Origin: Streptomyces albospinus
GTDB lineage: Bacteria > Actinomycetota > Actinomycetes > Streptomycetales > Streptomycetaceae
Reading direction: 5' to 3'
NCBI RefSeq assembly: GCF_014648695.1
Contig: NZ_BMRP01000020.1
Coordinates: 1 to 49,910, forward strand
DNA length: 49,910 nt
In this document: in pieces, positions 1 through 6,757 of the stretch
Layout of the letters: every line of letters starts with the position of its first letter
Position numbering within the stretch: position 1 is the first letter of the stretch
Program-made: the position numbers and the translations under genes
Notes under the pieces: generated by a model
What the model was told of the DNA's origin: nothing
What the model saw: only the letters and a program-made list of their open reading frames with translations
The model's database searches: none

Positions 1-72
1 ATCCGGGGGTCGCGGGGGATCCGGGGGTCGCGGGGGATCCGGGGGTCGCGGGGGATCCGGGGGTCGCGGGGG
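1..72. repeat. 18-bp tandem repeat, four copies
   Basis: Four perfect head-to-tail copies of atccgggggtcgcggggg fill positions 1-72 and the array may continue beyond the left edge of the window. The unit length is a multiple of three. No gene uses it inside the window; the next gene begins about 200 bases downstream. Confidence 0.95.
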
Positions 73-273
73 CATGCGTTCGCTGTTCCATGGCGGGAGT
101 CTCGGACCCTGCCCCCAGGGGCAAGGTCAAGCGGCGGGCATCCGGAGGGCGGTCGTCCGGCTGCGGAATCCGGCGAGGAAACCCGGCCGGGAATTCCGGT
201 CACGGGTGTCCGGGCAGCCGTCAAACCTGTGCCGCATGGATGGGGACGGCGAGATGACCGGGGAGTCGCCCAG

Positions 274-876
274 GTGCGGGGCAGGGACGGGGCCGGCAGG
301 AGGACGGCGGAGCACGCGTCGCGGCCCTTGCGGATACGCGAGATGACGGAGGCCGATATCGACGCGGTCGCGGGGGTCCGGGTGCGCGGCCGGCAGGCGG
401 CATACCAGGGGCTGATGCCGCGGGCGTACCTGGACGCGATGAGCGTGGCGGAGGACGCCCGGCAGCGGCGGGAGCGGTTCCGGCGACGGCGGCCCGGCGT
501 CTTCGAGCTGGTGGCGGAGCGGTGCGGGGAGGTAATCGGCCGGGTCGCGGTCGGTCCGGTCCGGGATCCCGATGTCGCCCTGGAGGGGGGCGAGTTGCGC
601 ACATCCCCGCCCGCGGGCGAGCTCCTGGCCCTCTGTGTGGAGCCCGGTCCGATCGGCACCGGCGTCGGCCGCGCACTGCCGGCCGACGGGACGGACCGCG
701 CCCGGGCGGGCGGATTCGGCACGCTGTACGTCTGGGTGGTGCACGGCAACCCGCACGCCCGGCGGTTCTACGAACGAGCCGGTTTCGCGCCGGACGGGGC
801 GGAGGAGGCGTACGACGTGGCTGGCCGGCGCGTCGCGGAACTGCGCTACCGGCGTCGGCCGGCACCGGCCGCCTGA
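274..876 (+). CDS. GNAT-family N-acetyltransferase
   Basis: Probable acetyl-CoA dependent acetyltransferase of unknown substrate, about 200 aa. The GNAT fold is recognisable from the opening LRIREMTEADIDAV, the TYVWV-like strand near the C-terminus (LYVWVVHGNPHARRFYERAGF, the typical motif B) and the acetyl-CoA loop GTGVGRAL. The first basic residue of the usual Q/R-x-x-G-x-G loop is missing (PIGTGVG), so activity may be reduced. The GTG at 274 is chosen because GGGGAG lies 9 bases upstream; the frame stays open to a GTG at 229, and an ATG at 343 is a third option. It stands alone, convergent with the HEAT-repeat gene. Confidence 0.75.
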   Translation: MRGRDGAGRRTAEHASRPLRIREMTEADIDAVAGVRVRGRQAAYQGLMPRAYLDAMSVAEDARQRRERFRRRRPGVFELVAERCGEVIGRVAVGPVRDPDVALEGGELRTSPPAGELLALCVEPGPIGTGVGRALPADGTDRARAGGFGTLYVWVVHGNPHARRFYERAGFAPDGAEEAYDVAGRRVAELRYRRRPAPAA

Positions 877-915
877 GCCACCGGGACGCTGCGCCGGCAT
901 CGTCCGCCCGGGCCC

Positions 916-1608
916 CTATGGCGCATCCGCCGACGTGCCGCCCCGCGGTCCGGCGTCGGCCGGAGCCCCCTCCCCCGGCGCGCCGCCGCCCGGCGCCCCC
1001 GCCGCGTCCTCATGGACGCCGAGTCGCGCCAGTGAGGCCGCGGCGGCTGCGGCGAGCCGGGGGTGGGCGGTGGCGGCCGTGAGTGCGGGGACCGCGCGCC
1101 GGTCGCCCAGGGCGCCGAGGCCCTCGACGCAGGCCAGGGCCACCCGCCAGTACGGGTTGTGCGGGGTCAGCAGCCGCTCCAGGGTGGCGATCAGCGCGGG
1201 GACGGACTGCGGGGCGCGGAGTTCGGCGAGCAGCCGTACCGGGTGCAGGGCGTAGGCGGTGCGCAGCGGGTTGGTGGCGAGGGCCGCGGCGGCGCGGGCG
1301 GTGCGCGGGTCGCCGAGCTTGCCGAGGGCGTGTGCGGCGGTGGCGCAGCGGACCGGTTCGCGGTAGTTCAGGAGCAGGACGAGGGTTTCGAAGGCGCGTT
1401 TGTCGCCGGCGCAGCCGAGGATGAAGGCGGCGATCTCGCGGGCCCACAGGGGGCGCTCCACGGCGACCAGCATGCGGGCCAGTTCCTCGCGCCCCGCGGG
1501 GGTGTTCTTGCGGGCCAGCCCGAGCAGCCGCTCGTAGGCGACCAGATCCTGTGGGGAGCGGAGTTCGGCCCGCACCCGGTCCGTCAACTCGTGGAATTCT
1601 TCTTCCAT
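916..1608 (-). CDS. HEAT-repeat protein
   Basis: A 230-aa soluble protein of helical HEAT/PBS-lyase type repeats: recurring units with an Ala-Leu-Gly-Lys-Leu-Gly-Asp-Pro pattern (ALGKLGDPRTA, GLGALGDRRAVPAL). Such scaffolds bind proteins; no catalytic motif is visible. The C-terminal 30 residues are Ala/Gly/Pro-rich and probably disordered. The ATG at 1608 is chosen over longer frames because GGGGAG lies at ideal distance and the sequence upstream looks non-coding. Function unknown. Confidence 0.72.
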   Translation of the reverse strand: MEEEFHELTDRVRAELRSPQDLVAYERLLGLARKNTPAGREELARMLVAVERPLWAREIAAFILGCAGDKRAFETLVLLLNYREPVRCATAAHALGKLGDPRTARAAAALATNPLRTAYALHPVRLLAELRAPQSVPALIATLERLLTPHNPYWRVALACVEGLGALGDRRAVPALTAATAHPRLAAAAAASLARLGVHEDAAGAPGGGAPGEGAPADAGPRGGTSADAP

Positions 1609-2045
1609 TTGTCGCTCCCCTCCCGCCTGGCCGCCCGGTTCCGCGCGACGTGGCCTGCACCACAGCCTAATGACCCGCATTACCCCTGGCGCTTCGGTTA
1701 CCCACCGGTTAACCTGGCGGAACGAGCAGCACCCCTGCTCGGGCGGCCTGGTGACGCAGCCGCCGAAGAGTGAAGTCGGTTCGGCACCGCACAGCACGAC
1801 GCGTACGCACGCTCCATCGCTACGCACCGCACGACACGTTCGGAGAAACGGCACGGCCCCGGGACAGGGCTCGCCGCGCCTCCCGCACCGCCGGCGCTGC
1901 CCGCAGTGCTGCGGCCCGCGGCCCCTCGCCGCCCGCCGCTACGCGCTGCTTCTCGCGCTCCGTGCGGCCCGTTCGTCCGCTTCGCGGACACCCCTCAGTC
2001 GTCACTTCTCCCCTGCCCCAGGGGAACACCCTCAGGAGTCTCGCG
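1609..2045. other. Divergent intergenic region with two short palindromes
   Basis: This 437-base gap separates the HEAT-repeat gene from the dehydrogenase gene. It holds two inverted repeats that may be operators: TAATG-N5-CATTA at 1668-1682 and GGTTA-N9-TAACC at 1696-1714. The rest is C-rich with no gene-like frame; the dehydrogenase frame is open upstream of its ATG, but this stretch is Arg/Pro-rich and looks untranslated. Confidence 0.55.
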
Positions 2046-3869
2046 ATGGGCCCTCAGTCCACCCCTGACCTCTCAACACCCGCTTCCTCACTGTCCCTTG
2101 CGACGATCGCCGTGGTCGGGCTCGGCACCATGGGCACCGGCATCGCCGAGGTGCTCGCCCGCGCCGGCCGTGAGGTCATCGGCATCGACACCGATGACGC
2201 CGCGATCCAGCAGGCCCGCGCCACCCTCGAAGCCTCCACCGCCCGCGCCGTGAGCCGCGAGCGCATCACCGAGCGGCAGCGGCAGGACGCGCTGGCCCGC
2301 TTCCGCACGTTCGGCGACCTCCAGGCCGCCGCGGACGCCGATCTCGTCATCGAGGTGGTGCCGGAGGACTACGAACTCAAGCGGCAGGTCTTCAACGCGC
2401 TGGACGGCATCGTCCGGCCGGAGGCGATCCTCGCCACGGGCACCAACGCGCTGTCCGTGACCCGGCTCGCCGCCGACTCGCAGCGTCCCGAGCGGGTGCT
2501 CGGTGTCCACTTCTTCAACCCCGCGCCCGCGATGAAGCTGGTCGAGGTGGTCTCGTCGGTGCTCACCGCCCCGACCGCGGTCGCCGCCGTCACGGAACTC
2601 GCCCGCGACCTGGGCAAGGACCCGATCGCGGTGGGCGACCGGCCCGGTTTCGTCGCCGACGGGCTGCTGTTCGGCTACCTCAACCAGGCCGCGGCGATGT
2701 ACGAGTCGAAGTACGCGTCCCGTGAGGACATCGACGCCGCGATGAAGCTCGGCTGCGGTCTGCCGATGGGCCCGCTCGCGCTGCTCGACCTGATCGGGGT
2801 GGACACCGCCCGTACGGTCCTGGAGGCGATGTACGCCGAGTCGCACGACCGGCTGCACGCCCCGGCGCCGATCCTGGGCCAGCTGGCGGAGGCCGGGCTG
2901 ACCGGCCGCAAGGCGGGCCGCGGCTTCTACACCTACGAGGCGCCCGGAAGCGCCACGGCGGTGCCGGACGCGGCGAGCCCCGCGGCCGGCAACGGCGGGC
3001 AGCCGGCCGGCCGTACGGTCCGCAGCGTCGGCGTCGCCGGGTCCGGGACGATGGCCAGCGGGATCGCCGAGGTCTTCGCCAAGGCGGGCTACACCGTCGT
3101 GCTGGCCGCCCGCAGCGAGGAGAAGGCGGAGCGGGCCAAGGCCCGGATCGCCAAGTCGCTGGGCCGCTCCGTGGAGAAGGGCCGGCTGACCGCCGAGGCG
3201 CGCGATGCGGCGCTGGCGGCGATCACCCCGGCCGGTTCGCTGGACGCGTTCGCGGACGTCGATCTGGCAGTGGAGGCGGTGGCCGAGGATCTGGCCGTCA
3301 AGCAGCAGCTGTTCACGACGCTGGACAAGATCTGCAAGCCGGGCGCCGTTCTGGCCACCACCACGTCCTCACTGCCGGTCGTCGCCTGCGCCCGCGCCAC
3401 CTCGCGCCCGCAGGACGTCATCGGGATGCACTTCTTCAACCCGGCGCCCGCGATGAAGCTGGTCGAGGTGGTCCGCACGGTCCTGACCTCCGACGAGGTG
3501 CACGCCACCGTGCGCGAGGTCTGCGCCAAGGTCCGCAAGCACCCGGTGGACTGCGGTGACCGGGCCGGCTTCATCGTGAACGCGCTGCTGTTCCCGTACC
3601 TGAACAACGCGATCAAGATGGTCCAGGAGCACTACGCGTCGCTGGACGAGATCGACGCCGCGATGAAGCTGGGCGGCGGCTACCCGATGGGCCCGTTCGA
3701 GCTGCTGGACGTGGTCGGCCTGGATGTCTCGCTGGCCATCGAGAAGGTGCTGCACGCCGAGTTCCGCGACCCGGGGCTGGCGCCGGCGCCGCTGCTGGAG
3801 CACCTCGTCGCGGCGGGCTGCCTGGGCCGGAAGACCGGCCGCGGCTTCCGTGAGTACGCCCGGCGCTGA
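2046..3869 (+). CDS. 3-hydroxybutyryl-CoA dehydrogenase, two fused copies
   Basis: Oxidoreductase interconverting acetoacetyl-CoA and 3-hydroxybutyryl-CoA, here feeding the ethylmalonyl-CoA pathway. The 607-aa protein is two complete HAD domains in tandem: residues about 15-290 and 315-607, each with an N-terminal Rossmann motif (GLGTMGTGIAEV and GSGTMASGIAEV) and the catalytic block HFFNPAPAMKLVEVV containing the His and Glu. An Ala/Gly/Pro linker of about 25 residues joins them. Single-domain relatives are about 285 aa. The ATG at 2046 starts just before the first domain; a GGAG lies upstream. The gene sits before the TetR regulator and the ccr operon. Confidence 0.9.
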   Translation: MGPQSTPDLSTPASSLSLATIAVVGLGTMGTGIAEVLARAGREVIGIDTDDAAIQQARATLEASTARAVSRERITERQRQDALARFRTFGDLQAAADADLVIEVVPEDYELKRQVFNALDGIVRPEAILATGTNALSVTRLAADSQRPERVLGVHFFNPAPAMKLVEVVSSVLTAPTAVAAVTELARDLGKDPIAVGDRPGFVADGLLFGYLNQAAAMYESKYASREDIDAAMKLGCGLPMGPLALLDLIGVDTARTVLEAMYAESHDRLHAPAPILGQLAEAGLTGRKAGRGFYTYEAPGSATAVPDAASPAAGNGGQPAGRTVRSVGVAGSGTMASGIAEVFAKAGYTVVLAARSEEKAERAKARIAKSLGRSVEKGRLTAEARDAALAAITPAGSLDAFADVDLAVEAVAEDLAVKQQLFTTLDKICKPGAVLATTTSSLPVVACARATSRPQDVIGMHFFNPAPAMKLVEVVRTVLTSDEVHATVREVCAKVRKHPVDCGDRAGFIVNALLFPYLNNAIKMVQEHYASLDEIDAAMKLGGGYPMGPFELLDVVGLDVSLAIEKVLHAEFRDPGLAPAPLLEHLVAAGCLGRKTGRGFREYARR

Positions 3870-3901
3870 CGCGCGGCGGCGCCCCGGGGCAGGGGGCGGA
3901 T

Positions 3902-3949
3902 GGGGCGGACTGCTGGAACCGCCGGACGGTGGTCCCGGCGGTCCGCCCC
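3902..3949 (+). terminator. Hairpin terminator after the dehydrogenase
   Basis: Arms ggggcggac (3902-3910) and gtccgcccc (3941-3949) pair perfectly, with a second inner stem (ccgccgg/ccggcgg). There is no T-run, as is common in Streptomyces. It separates the dehydrogenase from the TetR gene. Confidence 0.6.
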
Positions 3950-4002
3950 AGGTCACAGGGCCGGAGCTGGTACCTCATGCCGCAGGCCGCGTGAATATGC
4001 AG

Positions 4003-4015
4003 TACCGTCCCCACA
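4003..4015 (+). promoter_or_regulatory. Leaderless -10 element of the TetR gene
   Basis: TACCGT at 4003-4008 ends six bases before the ATG at 4015, and no ribosome-binding sequence precedes that ATG. This suggests a transcript starting at the start codon. The same geometry recurs at six other genes in the window. Confidence 0.5.
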
Positions 4016-4815
4016 TGTCCCAGCCCGCTCGCCCGCAGTCCTCCGACGCCTCCGAGACCTCCACTCCCGGCACCCGCCGGGCCGCCGCCCAGCGGCTCAA
4101 AATGCGCCGCGAACTGTCGGCCGCAGCAATGGAACTGTTCGCGACGAAGGGCTACGAGGCGACGACGGTCGACGAGATCGCGGCTGCCGCGGGCGTCGCC
4201 CGGCGCACCTTCTTCCGCCACTTCCGCTCCAAGGAAGAGGCGATCTTCCCCGACCACGACGACACTCTCGTACGCGCCGAGGCCGTCCTGGACGCCGCGC
4301 CGCCGCACGAGAACCCGCTCGACACGGTGTGCCGCGGCATCAAGGAAGTCATGCGGATGTACGCGTCCGCCCCCGCGGTGTCCGTGGCCCGCTACCGCCT
4401 CACCCGCGAGGTACCCACCCTGCGGGAGGCCGAGATCGCCTCGGTGGCCCGCTACGAGCGGCTGTTCACCCGCTATCTCCTGGGCCACTTCGACGAGGGG
4501 GCGCACCGCGAGGGCGACGACGACCCGCTGCTCGCCGAGGTGGCCGCGTCCGCGGTGGTCACCGCGCACAACCACGTCCTGCGCCGCTGGCTGCGGGCCG
4601 GTGCGGAGGGCGACGTGGAGGCCCAGCTGGACCACGCCTTCGAGATCGTCCGGGAAACCTTCGGCACCGGTATCGGCGCGGGCCGCGCCACCGCGGAGGC
4701 GCCCCCGGCGACGGTCTCGCGCGAGGGCGAGGTGCTGGTCGCGGTGGCCCGTACGGACGCCCCGCTGGACGAGGTCATGCGCACCATCCGCAAGGCACTG
4801 AAGGCTCACAAGTAA
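4015..4815 (+). CDS. TetR-family transcriptional regulator of the ccr locus
   Basis: A 266-aa TetR regulator. The N-terminal helix-turn-helix is clear (ELFATKGYEATTVDEIAAAA then GVARRTFFRHFRSKEEAIF at roughly 45-85), followed by a helical ligand domain. The C-terminus from about 225 is an extra tail ending EVMRTIRKALKAHK. Start choice: the ATG at 4015 fits a leaderless promoter; an in-frame ATG at 3997 is the alternative. It lies between the hydroxybutyryl-CoA dehydrogenase and the ccr operon, so control of the ethylmalonyl-CoA genes by an acyl-CoA ligand is the natural inference but is not shown by the sequence. Confidence 0.85.
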   Translation: MSQPARPQSSDASETSTPGTRRAAAQRLKMRRELSAAAMELFATKGYEATTVDEIAAAAGVARRTFFRHFRSKEEAIFPDHDDTLVRAEAVLDAAPPHENPLDTVCRGIKEVMRMYASAPAVSVARYRLTREVPTLREAEIASVARYERLFTRYLLGHFDEGAHREGDDDPLLAEVAASAVVTAHNHVLRRWLRAGAEGDVEAQLDHAFEIVRETFGTGIGAGRATAEAPPATVSREGEVLVAVARTDAPLDEVMRTIRKALKAHK

Positions 4816-4856
4816 CCGGCGTCCGCGCGATGCGGACGATCCGGTGCCGGCCCGGC

Positions 4857-4922
4857 GGGCCCGTTCCGGGCGCGCCGTCCCTCCCCACGTGGCGGAGGTG
4901 ACGGCGCGCCCGGAGCGGGCCC
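4857..4922 (+). terminator. Strong intrinsic terminator after TetR
   Basis: A 23-base arm (4857-4879) pairs with 4900-4922 with only one G-U wobble, around a 20-base loop. A T/C-rich tract (cgtttccgtcttcc) follows. It insulates the TetR gene from the ccr promoter. Confidence 0.85.
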
Positions 4923-5111
4923 GTTTCCGTCTTCCCGCGCCCCGCTGGGCCGGGCATTTCCCGTGCGCCGCCCGGCCCGTGACACGGACGGCCTAATCAC
5001 ATTTCCGGCCACTCGCTGCACGCCATTGACCCCATAACGCGACAAAGCACCCCACGAGCGGGGAGTCTGTTGCTCATGCGTGCCCACCAAATGACATCTG
5101 AGAGAAATTCT

Positions 5112-5154
5112 TGGCACTCAGTGTCTTGTCGAGTGGCACGCGGTGTCATACGTT
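5112..5154 (+). promoter_or_regulatory. Promoter of the ccr operon with possible operator
   Basis: TTGTCG (5126-5131), a 17-base spacer and TACGTT (5149-5154) make a good housekeeping promoter; initiation is expected near 5161. TGGCAC occurs at 5112 and again at 5134, 22 bases apart, and CACTC/GAGTG form an inverted repeat across the -35 box. These are possible regulator sites, for example for the adjacent TetR protein. The operon leader would be about 250 nt. Confidence 0.65.
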
Positions 5155-5160
5155 GAGAGT

Positions 5161-5247
5161 GTCCGGGCGGCCGGCGCATCGTCCCAACAGTGGTGCGCCG
5201 GCTGTCCCCACAAGCACCTTGTGCGCCCGGACGCCTGCGTCACAGGC
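5161..5247 (+). promoter_or_regulatory. Structured 5' leader of ccr: perfect three-way junction
   Basis: Helix P1 pairs 5161-5169 with 5224-5232 (gtccgggcg/cgcccggac, 9 bp). Nested inside are P2, 5170-5178 with 5194-5202 (gccggcgca/tgcgccggc, 9 bp), and P3, 5209-5214 with 5218-5223 (cacaag/cttgtg, 6 bp). P1-P2 and P3-P1 abut without unpaired bases. P4 (gcctg/caggc, 5233-5237 with 5243-5247) follows directly. The structure begins where transcription should start. The junction strand tgtcccc (5203-5209) is complementary to ggggaca at 5381-5387 near the start codon. It matches no riboswitch class I recognise. Confidence 0.55.
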
Positions 5248-5409
5248 ACCTTGATCCGCGCTCACCCGCGCGATGCCGAGCACCACCGGCCGAACCGACG
5301 GCACCGCCCCGCACCACCCCCGACGTTCCCTTGAGCCGTTCCCGTAGACGTTTCCCCAAGCTCTCAACTCCGTTCGAGCAGGGGACACCCCATGCGCCGG
5401 AGGCATACC

Positions 5410-6747
5410 GTGAACCACATTCTTGACGCCATCCTCGCGCCGGACAGTACGCGCGAAGACTTCGCCGCCCTGCCCCTCCCCGACTCTTACCGCGCGGTCA
5501 CCGTGCACAAGGACGAGGCCGAGATGTTCGCGGGCCTGCCCACCCGCGAGAAGGACCCCCGCAAGTCCCTGCACGTCGACGACGTGCCGGTGCCCGAGCT
5601 CGGACCGGGCGAGGCGCTGGTGGCCGTGATGGCCTCCTCGGTGAACTACAACAGCGTGTGGACCTCGATCTTCGAACCGCTGTCGACGTTCGGGTTCCTG
5701 GAGCGCTACGGGCGGCTCTCGTCGCTCACCAAGCGCCACGACCTGCCGTACCACGTCATCGGCTCCGACCTGGCGGGCGTGGTGCTGCGCACCGGCCCCG
5801 GCGTCAACGCCTGGCACCCCGGCGACGAGGTCGTCGCGCACTGCCTGTCCGTCGAGCTGGAGTCCTCCGACGGCCACAACGACACCATGCTCGACCCCGA
5901 GCAGCGCATCTGGGGCTTCGAGACCAACTTCGGCGGCCTGGCCGAGATCGCGCTGGTCAAGTCGAACCAGCTGATGCCCAAGCCCCGGCACCTGAGCTGG
6001 GAGGAGGCGGCGGCGCCCGGTCTGGTCAACTCCACCGCCTACCGCCAGCTGGTATCGAAGAACGGCGCGGCCATGAAGCAGGGCGACAACGTCCTGATCT
6101 GGGGCGCCAGCGGCGGCCTCGGCTCGTACGCGACGCAGTTCGCGCTGGCCGGCGGCGCCAACCCGATCTGTGTGGTCTCCAGCGACAAGAAGGCCGACAT
6201 CTGCCGCGCCATGGGCGCCGAGGCGATCATCGACCGCAACGCCGAGGGCTACAAGTTCTGGAAGGACGAGCACAACCAGGACCCCCGGGAGTGGAAGCGC
6301 TTCGGCAAGCGGATCCGCGAGCTGACCGGCGGCGAGGACGTCGACATCGTCTTCGAGCACCCGGGCCGGGAGACCTTCGGCGCCTCGGTGTACGTCACCC
6401 GCAAGGGCGGCACGATCGTGACCTGCGCCTCGACCTCCGGCTACCAGCACGAGTACGACAACCGCTACCTGTGGATGTCGCTGAAGCGGATCGTCGGCTC
6501 GCACTTCGCCAACTACCGGGAGGCCTGGGAGGCCAACCGGCTGATCGCCAAGGGCAAGATCCACCCGACGCTGTCGAAGACGTACACCCTTGAGGAGACC
6601 GGTCAGGCGGCGTACGACGTGCACCGCAACCTCCACCAGGGAAAGGTCGGTGTACTGGCCCTCGCACCCGAGGAGGGCATGGGCGTGCGCGACGAGGAGA
6701 TGCGCGCCAAGCACATCGATGCCATCAACCGCTTCAGGAACGTCTGA
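5410..6747 (+). CDS. ccr: Crotonyl-CoA carboxylase/reductase
   Basis: NADPH-dependent reductive carboxylation of crotonyl-CoA to ethylmalonyl-CoA, the committed step of the ethylmalonyl-CoA pathway and a source of polyketide extender units. The 445-aa medium-chain-dehydrogenase-fold protein keeps, in exact numbering from the GTG at 5410, the CO2-pocket residues described for the Kitasatospora enzyme: Asn81, Phe170, Glu171 and His365. The nucleotide loop is WGASGGLGSYATQ. The GTG start has GGAGG 7 bases upstream; an in-frame ATG at 5392 is possible but would shift this numbering. First gene of a five-gene operon; its stop overlaps the ribosome site of the mutase gene. Confidence 0.97.
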   Translation: MNHILDAILAPDSTREDFAALPLPDSYRAVTVHKDEAEMFAGLPTREKDPRKSLHVDDVPVPELGPGEALVAVMASSVNYNSVWTSIFEPLSTFGFLERYGRLSSLTKRHDLPYHVIGSDLAGVVLRTGPGVNAWHPGDEVVAHCLSVELESSDGHNDTMLDPEQRIWGFETNFGGLAEIALVKSNQLMPKPRHLSWEEAAAPGLVNSTAYRQLVSKNGAAMKQGDNVLIWGASGGLGSYATQFALAGGANPICVVSSDKKADICRAMGAEAIIDRNAEGYKFWKDEHNQDPREWKRFGKRIRELTGGEDVDIVFEHPGRETFGASVYVTRKGGTIVTCASTSGYQHEYDNRYLWMSLKRIVGSHFANYREAWEANRLIAKGKIHPTLSKTYTLEETGQAAYDVHRNLHQGKVGVLALAPEEGMGVRDEEMRAKHIDAINRFRNV

Positions 6748-6757
6748 GGTCCACTTC

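Noticed and set aside
1770..2045. N-terminal extension of the hydroxybutyryl-CoA dehydrogenase
   Set aside because: Arg/Pro/Ser-rich, no domain match, and the first domain begins right after ATG 2046.
2088..2858. Long minus-strand frame opposite the dehydrogenase
   Set aside because: Arg/His/Gly-rich antisense shadow in high-GC DNA, without a ribosome site or recognisable domain. Similar antisense frames throughout the window were rejected for the same reason.
5273..5347. 24-codon ORF in the ccr leader
   Set aside because: No ribosome site, and the composition is that of background C-rich sequence.
5161..5409. Cobalamin riboswitch upstream of ccr and the B12-dependent mutase
   Set aside because: No B12-box or other cobalamin-riboswitch conserved block was found; the structure is a compact three-way junction instead.
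5392..5409. ATG 5392 as ccr start
   Set aside because: GTG 5410 has the better GGAGG and gives exact agreement with known active-site numbering.
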